Shown piece after piece: positions 16,875-24,898 of a stretch of DNA of 39,512 nt. Origin of the DNA: Methanomassiliicoccaceae archaeon UBA72 (GTDB taxonomy: Archaea > Thermoplasmatota > Thermoplasmata > Methanomassiliicoccales > Methanomethylophilaceae); contig DAVO01000001.1 in assembly GCA_002509405.1 (NCBI GenBank), positions 1-39,512 on the forward strand. Direction: 5' to 3'. Within the stretch, counting starts at the first letter, position 1, and each line of letters starts with the position of its first letter. Both the position numbers and the translations under genes were made by a program. The notes beneath the pieces were generated by a model, which saw only the letters and a list, made by a program, of their open reading frames with translations, searched no databases and was not told where the DNA came from.

Positions 16875-18011
16875 TCAGGTCTTGCCGTCGAACTTCTTGC
16901 CGCACTTGGGGCAGAACTCGGAGGCATTGGGCACTTCTTTTCCGCACTCCGGGCAATCGAAGGTAGACTCCGCGATCTCAACCGTCCCGTCGGCGTGCTG
17001 AACCTCAACCTCCACATCGTCATCGAAGGACGCGCCGCACTTGGGGCACTTCTCTGCGTCGTCCGGCACTTCAGCACCGCAGTCCGAGCATATGAAGAAG
17101 TCCTTCTTTGCGGGCTTTATCTCAGCTGGCACATCGATGTAAGCTCCGCACTTGCGGCACTTTATCTCGCCGGGTAGGACCACGGAATCGCACTGTTTGC
17201 ATCTTCCGTATCCCGGGGGGTACAGGCGACCCTGTTTTACCATCCTGTCGCGGGTCTTCTCGGCACTGGACCTCATTCCGTAGGTTAGGAACAGGATCAT
17301 GAAGTACAGCAGCATGCAGAGTCCAAGGTAGTATCCTGTACCGATCCAGTAGATCGAGTTCTTCGCCGAGCTGGACGTCAGGTCCTGTAGGAAGAAGGTG
17401 ACGGATTGGGAATCCGAGACCTTGGCATCGGAGTTCGAGGTGTCGGCCATGTAGAAGTATATGATATACAGCCCGTCTCCGACCTGAACGTCGAAAGTCG
17501 CGGTGCCTGTGGTTTGGTCGTACGAAACGGGATCTAACGTCCTTTCAGAACCTTTAACCCCGTAAACGCTGGAAAATCCGACCATGTCTATCTGCGAGAC
17601 AACGGCCACCGGTTTGTGGACCGGGTCCGTGTCGGTGTATGTGACGTCGAAAGTGTAGGAGTCCGATGTGACGTTGTAGGTAGCGTCCGTGAAATCCCCG
17701 CTTTCTTGGAAATCACTGTGGGAATCCACGTAAGATGGCGAGGTGTACAGGCTTCCGGCGAGCAATGCAACGAGAGCGAACACAGCGCCATGCATCACCA
17801 TCACCTTGAGGTTCTTGACCTTTACAAGGTGCGGTATCATGTAGAGCAAAGTGGCCACGACGATCATGGCAAGGCAGCCCAATATCATGTAGATCCCGGA
17901 CATGAGGATCATCAGAGTCACAACGAAGCTGACAGCAATTGCTGCCATCTGTTTAGTGGTCAATTCGATCTTTTTGCCTTCTGCCGACTTCTCGGTGCTC
18001 ACTATGGCCAT
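16875..18011 (-). CDS. Membrane protein with three C-terminal zinc ribbons
   Basis: A 378-residue protein of unknown function. Two to three helices occupy about residues 22-90, an extracytoplasmic beta-rich domain about 92-220, and another helix about 225-250; the cytoplasmic tail carries three CxxC-x(n)-CxxC zinc ribbons (about 269-290, 308-330 and 352-373; for example CSDCGAEVPDD and CPECGKEVPNA). Each ribbon has four cysteines. It lies 57 nt upstream of top6B on the same strand and could be co-transcribed, though I see no functional link. Such zinc-ribbon membrane proteins are abundant in Methanomassiliicoccales; ligand sensing or assembly is a guess. Confidence 0.75.
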   Translation of the reverse strand: MAIVSTEKSAEGKKIELTTKQMAAIAVSFVVTLMILMSGIYMILGCLAMIVVATLLYMIPHLVKVKNLKVMVMHGAVFALVALLAGSLYTSPSYVDSHSDFQESGDFTDATYNVTSDSYTFDVTYTDTDPVHKPVAVVSQIDMVGFSSVYGVKGSERTLDPVSYDQTTGTATFDVQVGDGLYIIYFYMADTSNSDAKVSDSQSVTFFLQDLTSSSAKNSIYWIGTGYYLGLCMLLYFMILFLTYGMRSSAEKTRDRMVKQGRLYPPGYGRCKQCDSVVLPGEIKCRKCGAYIDVPAEIKPAKKDFFICSDCGAEVPDDAEKCPKCGASFDDDVEVEVQHADGTVEIAESTFDCPECGKEVPNASEFCPKCGKKFDGKT

Positions 18012-18105
18012 CGGGCCTGTAACGGGTTCATCGATTAAAAAGTATCTAAGTCGATTTTTGTGCCAACTCTAATATAACCTTTCACTATCAAGGAACGGGA
18101 AGCAA

Positions 18106-19206
18106 TTGGCGACGATCGAGGAGCAGATAAGAGAATTGGAGGAGCAGATCTCCAATACGAAGTACAACAAGGCCACCGAAGGCCACATAGGGAAGCTGAA
18201 AGCAAAAATAGCCAAGCTTTCCGCCGAGGAGGAGAAGAGGCGCTCCTCCAAGGGCTCCACGAAAGGATTTTACGTCAAAAAGGCCGGAAATGCGACAGTG
18301 GCCCTGGTCGGATTTCCATCTGTCGGGAAATCAACGCTTCTGAACCAGCTGACCGATGCAAAATCGGAGATAGGTGCATATCACTTCACGACTCTGGACG
18401 TAGTGCCAGGAATCCTGGAGTACAACCATGCGAAGATCCAGATACTCGATATGCCGGGTCTGATAAAGGACGCCTCCCGCGGAAAGGGCCGCGGGCGAGA
18501 GGTCATCGCGGCGGCCAGATCTTCCGATATAATTCTTTTTGTGGTCGACGTGTTCAATCCGAACATAGATGTCCTCTTCAACGAGCTCTATTCATCCGGA
18601 ATCCGTCTCGACCAGAAGGCACCCGATGTCGTGATCTCTCCGACAGGTCAGGGAGGAGTGCTCGTTAAGCCCACCCTGAAACTCACCAAGATAAGCGAGG
18701 AGGTCATCAAAGACATGACCATAGCCTACGGCCACATAAACGCCACCGTGGTGGTCCGCGAGGACATAAACGTGGAGCAGATGCTGGACGTACTCGCCGG
18801 CAACAGGGTGTACATCAAATCGCTCATGGCGGTCAACAAGATAGATCTGGCTTTGCCCGGGCAGCTGGAGGCGGTTAAGGAGCAGCACAGCGAATTCCGT
18901 ACGGTTCCTCTTTCGGCGGCAACGGGCCAAGGGATCGAAGACCTGAAGCAGGCGCTGTACGACACAATAGACATGATAAGGGTGTATCTGAAGCCACAGG
19001 GGCAGGAGGCCGACATGGACGTGCCGCTCATTGTGAAGAGGGGCAACAACGTCGGTGACGTCTGCGAGCTTATTCACAGGGATTTCAGGAACCAGTTCAG
19101 ATACGCTATGGTCTGGGGCAAGAGTGCAAAGTTTCCGGGTCAGACCGTGGGCATGGACCACATAATGGAGGACGAGGACGTCCTCTCTATAATCGTAAGG
19201 CGCTGA
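18106..19206 (+). CDS. DRG/Obg-family GTP-binding protein
   Basis: A 366-residue GTPase of the developmentally regulated GTP-binding (DRG/Rbg) branch, associated with translating ribosomes in archaea and eukaryotes. An N-terminal helical segment (residues 1-55, rich in Glu/Lys) is followed by the G domain: G1 GFPSVGKST (69-77), G3 DMPG (115-118), G4 NKID and an SAA G5; the last 75 residues are a TGS domain. Initiation is at TTG; no nearer ATG preserves the conserved N-terminal helix. TATA-like TAATATAACC about 30 nt upstream fits a nearly leaderless message. Confidence 0.92.
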   Translation: MATIEEQIRELEEQISNTKYNKATEGHIGKLKAKIAKLSAEEEKRRSSKGSTKGFYVKKAGNATVALVGFPSVGKSTLLNQLTDAKSEIGAYHFTTLDVVPGILEYNHAKIQILDMPGLIKDASRGKGRGREVIAAARSSDIILFVVDVFNPNIDVLFNELYSSGIRLDQKAPDVVISPTGQGGVLVKPTLKLTKISEEVIKDMTIAYGHINATVVVREDINVEQMLDVLAGNRVYIKSLMAVNKIDLALPGQLEAVKEQHSEFRTVPLSAATGQGIEDLKQALYDTIDMIRVYLKPQGQEADMDVPLIVKRGNNVGDVCELIHRDFRNQFRYAMVWGKSAKFPGQTVGMDHIMEDEDVLSIIVRR

Positions 19207-19285
19207 GCGGTACGAGCGTTCATGTTAAATGCCAGCTCATCTTTATGATACCCGGATTTCTGCCTTTTTGAGGCAGGGTGTGAAA

Positions 19286-19507
19286 ATGAACAGCAAAACT
19301 AAGATCGTGTTAATCGCGGCCTTGGCCTTTTCTGCGGCCGTATTCGGGGCCGCCGTTTACGAGGCCGACGAGGCCGAAGCCGATACCTTCGAAAACGAGG
19401 AGTCGAACGATAGTGTAGAAATAGACTGGCTTTACGTTGCCCTTGCCGGAATAGTCATCCTGTCCGTGATGGAGATGTTCCTCTACCGTCGCAAAGATAA
19501 ATTCTGA
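19286..19507 (+). CDS. Small secreted or membrane-anchored protein, unknown function
   Basis: A 73-residue protein: signal-like helix (about residues 5-24), a short acidic segment rich in Glu/Asp/Ala (about 26-47), and a second helix (about 50-66) ended by basic RRKDKF. This suggests both ends in the cytoplasm with an acidic external loop, or a cleaved signal followed by a tail anchor. The ATG at 19286 is preferred to the one at 19229 because the signal peptide starts there and GGGTG lies upstream. No family recognised. Confidence 0.6.
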   Translation: MNSKTKIVLIAALAFSAAVFGAAVYEADEAEADTFENEESNDSVEIDWLYVALAGIVILSVMEMFLYRRKDKF

Positions 19508-19583
19508 TCCTGAAGAAACCTTTTCCCTGTTTTGACGTTTTCAAAGCAACACGTTTATTATCGTTTCCCGTATAGCGGAGCGT

Positions 19584-20831
19584 ATGATCCAATGTCCCCG
19601 CGGAACGAGGGATTTCCTTCCGGACGAGATGGAGAGACGCAGATATTATGAAGGGATGCTCAGGTCCGTTGCCCTCAGGTTCGGCTTCAGGGAGACAGAG
19701 ACGCCCATATTCGAGGATGCGGAACTGTTCATCCTCAGAAGCGGCCCGAACGTTCTGAACGAGCTTTATGCGTTCAAGGACAAGGGGGACAGGGACCTTG
19801 CCCTGCGCCCCGAGATGACCGCTCCAGCCATACGGATGTTCGTCAACAGCATGAGCAACGAGCCGAAACCAATCAAGATATTCTATTTCGGTCAGTGCTT
19901 CAGGTATGAAAGGCCTCAAAGCGGCAGATACAGGGAATTTTTCCAGTTCGGTGCGGAGCTGATAGGCTCTGCCACACCTGAGACGGATGCTGAGGCCATA
20001 GCCCTGGCCGCGGCGATGATAGAAGCGCTGGGCCTCAAAAACTACAAGATAAGGATAGGCCACATTGGCGTGTTGAGGCAGAAACTCGCCGATGCCGGCG
20101 TTCCAAAGGAGAAGACAGCCGAAGTCCTCCAGAAACTGGACAAGAAGCTCTATGACGAGGCCCGTCCGATGATGGAGGATCTGAACATCGGCACCGGAGA
20201 GATCGAAGAGATATTCGAACTGACGGAAACAGTCGGAGGAACCGAAGTCATCGATAAAGTGCCAGGAGAGCCGGGGGAATATCTAAAGTCCCTGATCAGG
20301 ATACTGTCCGCAATGGGCGTGGAGGGCGTCGAGATAGATTTGGGAGTTGTCCGCGGGCTCGATTATTACACCGGGATGGTATTCGAGGCGGAGGCGCCCG
20401 TGTTGGGAGCCGAGAAGCAGATCTGCGGAGGAGGCTCTTACACCCTCTCGGAACTGTTCGGCGGGGAGAAGGTCTTCTCCACAGGCTTCGCGATAGGTTT
20501 TGACAGGATACTGCTGGCAATGGAGAAGGAAGGGATATCTTACGAGCAGATGGGTATCGACGCATACGTCGTCCCGGTATCGGAAGACTTGAGGATCAAA
20601 GCGGCGGAGATAACCGGTATGCTCCGCAGGGCAGGAGTCTCGTGCGACATGGATATCATGGGGCGGAAGATGGCCAAGGCCCTCAAATATGCCTCATCGG
20701 CAAGAGCCAGATTTGCGATAATCGTCGGAAAGAACGAGCTGGAGCAGGAATCGGTGACCATGAGGGACATGGCATCTGGCGATCAGGCGACCGTTCCGAT
20801 AATCCAGCTCGTCCGCCACATTCAGGGCTGA
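19584..20831 (+). CDS. hisS: Histidyl-tRNA synthetase
   Basis: A 415-residue class II synthetase charging tRNA-His. Motif 2 is FRYERPQSGRYREFFQFG (near residues 110-127), the two histidine-recognition segments are RGLDYYTGMVFEA and the GGG-containing loop after it, and motif 3 is GFAIGFDRIL. The C-terminal anticodon-binding domain is complete. TATA-like GTTTATTAT lies about 25 nt before the ATG (leaderless). The 3' end overlaps the convergent RNase HI gene by 10 nt. Confidence 0.95.
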   Translation: MIQCPRGTRDFLPDEMERRRYYEGMLRSVALRFGFRETETPIFEDAELFILRSGPNVLNELYAFKDKGDRDLALRPEMTAPAIRMFVNSMSNEPKPIKIFYFGQCFRYERPQSGRYREFFQFGAELIGSATPETDAEAIALAAAMIEALGLKNYKIRIGHIGVLRQKLADAGVPKEKTAEVLQKLDKKLYDEARPMMEDLNIGTGEIEEIFELTETVGGTEVIDKVPGEPGEYLKSLIRILSAMGVEGVEIDLGVVRGLDYYTGMVFEAEAPVLGAEKQICGGGSYTLSELFGGEKVFSTGFAIGFDRILLAMEKEGISYEQMGIDAYVVPVSEDLRIKAAEITGMLRRAGVSCDMDIMGRKMAKALKYASSARARFAIIVGKNELEQESVTMRDMASGDQATVPIIQLVRHIQG

Positions 20832-21226
20832 CTTATGTCAAGCTCCCTGTTCACCAGCTCGTCCGCCCTGGGCATAAGCAGCTCGGAGCGGCGTACGTCG
20901 GTGAACTTTACATAGGGTATCATCGAGCTCAGGGCCTTGGCATCGCGGTGAAGTTCGATCAGATCGGGCTTCTTCACACGGTATTCTCCCCTCATCTGCT
21001 TTATGACAAGCTGTGAATCCATAACGAACTCGGCCTCTTTGGCTCCCAATTCTATGGCCTTTCGTATCCCGGCGATCAACCCGCGGTACTCTGCATAGTT
21101 GTTCGTGTGGATGCCCAGGTATTCGGACTCTTCATAAACCGTGTTCCCGTTCTCGGTCACCACCAGACCGTAGGCGGAAGGGCCGGGATTCCCCCTTGAC
21201 CCCCCGTCGGAGAAGATTTTCAACAT
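20822..21226 (-). CDS. rnhA: Ribonuclease HI
   Basis: A 134-residue type 1 RNase H that cleaves RNA in RNA:DNA hybrids. All four catalytic acids can be placed: D7 (FSDGGSRGNPGP), E46 (NNYAEYRGL), D70 (VMDSQLVIKQ) and D122 (ADELVNREL). It lacks the basic protrusion helix of E. coli RNase HI, as do many archaeal enzymes. Its start overlaps the end of panD by 7 nt, so both are read from one message; its 3' end overlaps hisS. No functional link to PanD is evident. Confidence 0.9.
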   Translation of the reverse strand: MLKIFSDGGSRGNPGPSAYGLVVTENGNTVYEESEYLGIHTNNYAEYRGLIAGIRKAIELGAKEAEFVMDSQLVIKQMRGEYRVKKPDLIELHRDAKALSSMIPYVKFTDVRRSELLMPRADELVNRELDISQP

Positions 21227-21564
21227 TTCTCTGTCACTGGCCTGTTGGACCTGTCGACCTTGACTATCTTGGTCTCCACGGGGCAGTCCGTAAGCTCGTA
21301 TCCCATGATGATCACCAGATCGCCTACGCTGCAGAGGCGGGCGGCGGCACCGTTGATGCAGATTTCGCCCGAGCCTTTCTTCCCGTAGATGGTATAGGTC
21401 TCAAAGCGGTTTCCATTGTTGATGTCGGCTATGGTAACCTTCTCGCCCGGCAGTATGCCTGCCATATCAAGCAATTCACCGTCCACCGTTATGCTGCCCT
21501 CGTAGTCGAGGCGCGTCTCTGTTACCATGGCGCGGTGTATCTTGCTGCGGAGCATCCAACGCAT
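21220..21564 (-). CDS. panD: Aspartate 1-decarboxylase (PanD), pyruvoyl-dependent
   Basis: A 114-residue proenzyme that makes beta-alanine, the precursor of pantothenate and CoA, from aspartate. The self-cleavage site is YEGS with Ser24 becoming the pyruvoyl group; Lys8 (SKIHR), Arg in NGNRF, Tyr in TYTI and the INGAAA segment, which shape the active site, are present. Length is slightly below the bacterial 126. Most methanogens make beta-alanine with the PLP enzyme MfnA, so a bacterial-type PanD is notable and may be a transfer. A TATA-like TTCTTTAA lies about 20-27 nt upstream. Confidence 0.92.
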   Translation of the reverse strand: MRWMLRSKIHRAMVTETRLDYEGSITVDGELLDMAGILPGEKVTIADINNGNRFETYTIYGKKGSGEICINGAAARLCSVGDLVIIMGYELTDCPVETKIVKVDRSNRPVTEKC

Positions 21565-21690
21565 GAGTGGTACTGTTCGTTACTGGTTAAAGAAACTTTC
21601 CCTATAACGCGATCTGTCCTAGAACGCATTTTCTATCCGGTCGCTTGATTATTTTGGGATTATTACCAATATAATCATATTATGTCATAT

Positions 21691-21704
21691 AGTAACATGA
21701 ATTC
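21691..21704 (+). promoter_or_regulatory. Motif AGTAACATGAATTC, candidate regulatory element
   Basis: A 14-base motif 47-60 nt upstream of the binding-protein gene, matched at 13 of 14 positions by AGTAACATGAGTTC at 31474-31487 upstream of another membrane gene. Both lie in AT-rich islands with dyads (here ATAAT-CAT-ATTAT at 21671-21683). Confidence 0.35.
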
Positions 21705-21750
21705 AAAAAAATAACATAAACATTATATTGTATCGAAGCATGGAGGTCGC

Positions 21751-22827
21751 ATGCAAAATAAGAAGGCCCTCATCATCCTGGTCGCGTGCTCCATGCTTTT
21801 CGCAGCTTCCGTAGTGTCGTTGACCGATGGGGACGAGGTTTCCGCGACTTCGCCGATCGTCATCACCGACTCTGCAGGTCATCAGATAACCCTGAACGCC
21901 CCCGCGGAGCATGTGGTCACAATGGGCTTCGCCTTCACACTGACTGTTATGGACCTTGGAGGCACGGACAAGATAGTCGGCTACGACCATTACTCCACTT
22001 ACGTTTACAACGGGGACGAAAGGATGCAGGTGCTTGAAGGAATCGCGATGCTAGGTACGGGATATAATTCCGACAAGGCATCCCTGATATCAGGGCTGGC
22101 ACAGCTGGTTGAAGATGGAAAATTCGTCAAGGACACGGATGTGGTTTTCTTGAACAATTTCTCTTCGACGCTTGCCACCGGAGCGGTCTACGACAATCTG
22201 GTCGCAGAAGGGTACAATGTGATCTGCCTCGGGGCCAAGACGTACGAACAATCTATTGCCGTCGTCGAAGCTATTTCCGATGCCATCGGTCTTGATTCTT
22301 CCGGCTCGGTAAGTAACATGATAACCGCCAGAGATACCGTGGTAGAAAATATTGCAAGCATAGCTGAAGAAGACAGGCCGAGAGCGATGTACATATCTGT
22401 GACAGGAGGTACTATCAAAGTCTATAACAGCGGACTAGCAGTGTCATTAATCGAGACCTGCGGAGCTACGAACGCAGGAAGCAACGGAACTTCGGTGACA
22501 TCCTATAGCTCGGACACGTCGGCTATTATACAGGCCAACGCCGACGTTGTTTTCCTGGACGGCAATTACGACGGGAGCGAGTACGATTTCAAAGAGGAAT
22601 TCAGCCTTCCCTCCAGCTTCAAAGTCTACAAGCTGAACAAAGATTGGAACAATCCCTGCCCCGGAATGGCGGCCGGACTCGAAGCGGTATATATCCAGCT
22701 CTACGACGCACCCCTATACGATGACGACGGCTCCTTTATTTCGGAGAACGGAGCGCTGATTGCAGCATCCATATTGACATTGACAGTGATAATCGCAGTC
22801 GCGGTAGTGCTGGTCAGGCGTCACTAA
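21751..22827 (+). CDS. ABC transporter solute-binding protein with C-terminal membrane anchor
   Basis: A 358-residue binding protein of the BtuF/FecB class for iron chelates or cobalamin-like ligands. Residues 1-32 are a signal peptide; the binding domain starts with the usual VITDSAGHQITL and continues with DKIVGYDHYSTYV; the last 30 residues form a helix (about 331-353) ending RRH, so the protein is tethered to the membrane at its C-terminus in place of a lipid anchor. GGAGGT sits 4 nt before the ATG. It heads the second FecBCD-type operon, 42 nt before the permease. The ligand is not readable from sequence. Confidence 0.88.
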   Translation: MQNKKALIILVACSMLFAASVVSLTDGDEVSATSPIVITDSAGHQITLNAPAEHVVTMGFAFTLTVMDLGGTDKIVGYDHYSTYVYNGDERMQVLEGIAMLGTGYNSDKASLISGLAQLVEDGKFVKDTDVVFLNNFSSTLATGAVYDNLVAEGYNVICLGAKTYEQSIAVVEAISDAIGLDSSGSVSNMITARDTVVENIASIAEEDRPRAMYISVTGGTIKVYNSGLAVSLIETCGATNAGSNGTSVTSYSSDTSAIIQANADVVFLDGNYDGSEYDFKEEFSLPSSFKVYKLNKDWNNPCPGMAAGLEAVYIQLYDAPLYDDDGSFISENGALIAASILTLTVIIAVAVVLVRRH

Positions 22828-22869
22828 GCTTTATACCGAACATACCGCCCTTACGAAAGCCGTGAAAAC

Positions 22870-23886
22870 ATGGACAGGCGAAAGAAAACAGCGATCATCC
22901 TGATAGCGTTGGCAGCCGTGTTCGCCCTGCTCTTATTTCTGGAGCTCAGATGGGCGCAGCTTTGGCTACTCTCCCCCCAGGATGTATGGGAATCTCTGAC
23001 GGGGGTGAACAAGAACTATCGCATAATAGTCGTCGACCTCAATCTGACCCGTGTGCTTTTCGGCATGATCGTGGGCGCTGGGCTGGCGGTGGCCGGAGCC
23101 GTGATGCAGGCCCTTTTCAGGAATCCGATGGCCTCGCCATACACTCTCGGGCTCTCTTCGGGCGCCGCATTGGGCGCCGCATTGGGCATACTGTTCCCTC
23201 TTTCGTTCGTACCGGTGATCGCATCCGTCCCGATCCTTGCCTTTACATTCTGTCTCGGTACCATGTTCCTCGTGTACTCTCTCGCCAAGGTGGGCAACCA
23301 GACGCACATGGAGACCCTTCTGCTGGCCGGAATAGCGGTAGCGGCATTGGCACAGGCGGTAGTGTCTTTGCTAACATACATAGCGGGCGAAAGCATAACC
23401 GAGATAGTCTTCTGGGGCATGGGCAGCCTGACGGTCAGCCTCCCATGGGTGAAGATCCCTATTGTGCTGGTACTCAGCGCCATAGGCATATTTGCCATGC
23501 TATATTACGCCAAGGACCTGAATGCGATGATGCTTGGAGACGCCCATGCCATGGATTTGGGAATCGATGTCAAAAAGACAAGGCTGGCACTGTTGATCGC
23601 CTCATCTCTCGTAACCGCGGCGGCGGTCTGTTTTGTCGGAACCATCGGCTTCGTAGGCCTGGTGATCCCGCACATACTGAGGATACTTCTGGGTCCGGAC
23701 AACCGTCTGCTTCTGCCGATGTGTGTGCTTACGGGAGGAATATACCTCGTTGGATGTGACTATCTGGCACATCTATTCGCCCAATCTCTGGGCGTCATGC
23801 CTATAGGTATTGTAACATCTCTCATAGGCGCCCCGTACTTCATATACCTCCTGAGGAGGAGGAAGAGGGAGGTGGGATGGGTATGA
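22870..23886 (+). CDS. FecCD/BtuC-type ABC transporter permease
   Basis: A 338-residue permease with about ten helices, expected to homodimerise and import an iron chelate or corrinoid. Family marks: LNLTRVLFGMIVGAGLAVAG, FRNPMASPYTLGLSSGAA (the substrate path), the ATPase-coupling loop LGDAHAMDLGIDVKK and VGTIGFVGLVIPH. It has the standard length, in contrast to the propeller-fused permease at 3536. Its stop overlaps the ATPase start by ATGA. Confidence 0.93.
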   Translation: MDRRKKTAIILIALAAVFALLLFLELRWAQLWLLSPQDVWESLTGVNKNYRIIVVDLNLTRVLFGMIVGAGLAVAGAVMQALFRNPMASPYTLGLSSGAALGAALGILFPLSFVPVIASVPILAFTFCLGTMFLVYSLAKVGNQTHMETLLLAGIAVAALAQAVVSLLTYIAGESITEIVFWGMGSLTVSLPWVKIPIVLVLSAIGIFAMLYYAKDLNAMMLGDAHAMDLGIDVKKTRLALLIASSLVTAAAVCFVGTIGFVGLVIPHILRILLGPDNRLLLPMCVLTGGIYLVGCDYLAHLFAQSLGVMPIGIVTSLIGAPYFIYLLRRRKREVGWV

Positions 23887-24674
23887 GCCTGGACATACGC
23901 GAGCTGTTCTACAACTATGACGGCAAGCCCGTCCTCAAAGACGTTTCGTTCCAGGTAAGAGAAGGGGAGGTCCTTGGGATACTGGGTCCGAACGGATGCG
24001 GAAAGACGACCCTGCTGGGCAATCTGAACAGGAATCTTAGCCCCAAGGGCGGATGTGTGCTTCTGGACGGGGAGGACCTTCACACTTACAGGAAAAAAGA
24101 CATCGCGAAGGAGATAGCGGTGGTTCCGCAGGACAGCCGTGTCAGCTTTTCTTTCACCGTAAGGGAGATCGTCTCAATGGGCAGGATGCCATTCCAGGAT
24201 GCCTTCCAGGGCGACTCCTCGGAAGACCTCAGGATAATCGAAGACGCGATGAGGAAGACCAACGTACTGGAAATGGCAGACCGTTACGTGAACACCATGA
24301 GCGGAGGAGAAAGGCAGAAAGTGATCATAGCCAGGGCCATGGCGCAGACGCCTAAGATATTGCTCATGGACGAGCCAACCCTCCACCTGGACATAAGCGC
24401 TCAGTTCGACATTCTAGATCTGGTATCTTCTCTCTCAAGGAAGGAGGGCCTGACCGTGGTCATAGTGTCCCACGACCTTCCTATGGTGGCCCGCTACTGC
24501 GACAGGATACTCATGATACATGACCATACAATCCATGCCCTTGGGAGCACAGAGGAGGTACTGACTCCCGAAAACATGCGTACGGTCTTCGGGGTGGAAG
24601 CCGAACTATCAGTAGATCCCAAGTCAGGTCGCAACACCGTAATAATGCACGGTTCTTCGACAAGCACATATTAA
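23883..24674 (+). CDS. ABC transporter ATP-binding protein, FecE/BtuD type
   Basis: A 263-residue ATPase for the second transporter. Walker A GPNGCGKTT (residues 35-43), Q83, signature MSGGERQ (139-145), Walker B ILLMDE (159-164) and H197 are intact. Two ATGs compete: 23877 and 23883. GGAGGTG (23868-23874) is only 2 nt from the first but 8 nt from the second, so 23883 is chosen, giving the ATGA overlap typical of this chromosome. It ends the three-gene operon, 24 nt before the 3' end of the opposing tRNA-Asp gene. Confidence 0.92.
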   Translation: MSLDIRELFYNYDGKPVLKDVSFQVREGEVLGILGPNGCGKTTLLGNLNRNLSPKGGCVLLDGEDLHTYRKKDIAKEIAVVPQDSRVSFSFTVREIVSMGRMPFQDAFQGDSSEDLRIIEDAMRKTNVLEMADRYVNTMSGGERQKVIIARAMAQTPKILLMDEPTLHLDISAQFDILDLVSSLSRKEGLTVVIVSHDLPMVARYCDRILMIHDHTIHALGSTEEVLTPENMRTVFGVEAELSVDPKSGRNTVIMHGSSTSTY

Positions 24675-24698
24675 AGTGCCAGAATACAAGGATTAAAA

Positions 24699-24774
24699 TG
24701 GCGCCCCGGTCGGAATTCGAATCCGAGTCGGAGCCTCGACAGGGCTCCATGATAGGCCACTACACTACCGGGGC
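24699..24774 (-). tRNA. tRNA-Asp (anticodon GTC), CCA encoded
   Basis: On the minus strand the acceptor GCCCCGG pairs with CCGGGGC; U8 and A9 are present. The anticodon stem is GAGCC/GGCTC around CTGTCGA, with GTC at 24738-24740; the T arm is TCGGA-TTCGAAT-TCCGA. The discriminator is G73, an aspartate identity base. CCA is encoded at 24699-24701. There is no intron. Confidence 0.96.
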
Positions 24775-24798
24775 GCACTTCCTGATAATATGAAACAC

Positions 24799-24805
24799 TA
24801 TATAA
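24799..24805 (-). promoter_or_regulatory. TATA box of tRNA-Asp
   Basis: Read on the minus strand as TTATATA, 25-31 nt upstream of the mature 5' end, a usual distance for an archaeal tRNA promoter. Confidence 0.6.
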
Positions 24806-24898
24806 GGTTATCAGCAACGCAGGCCCCAGCGCTTCCATGCTGGTAGTTTCATAAGGTTAAAAATAGGCTTAGAGGTATATGTGTTGAGGAGATAAATT

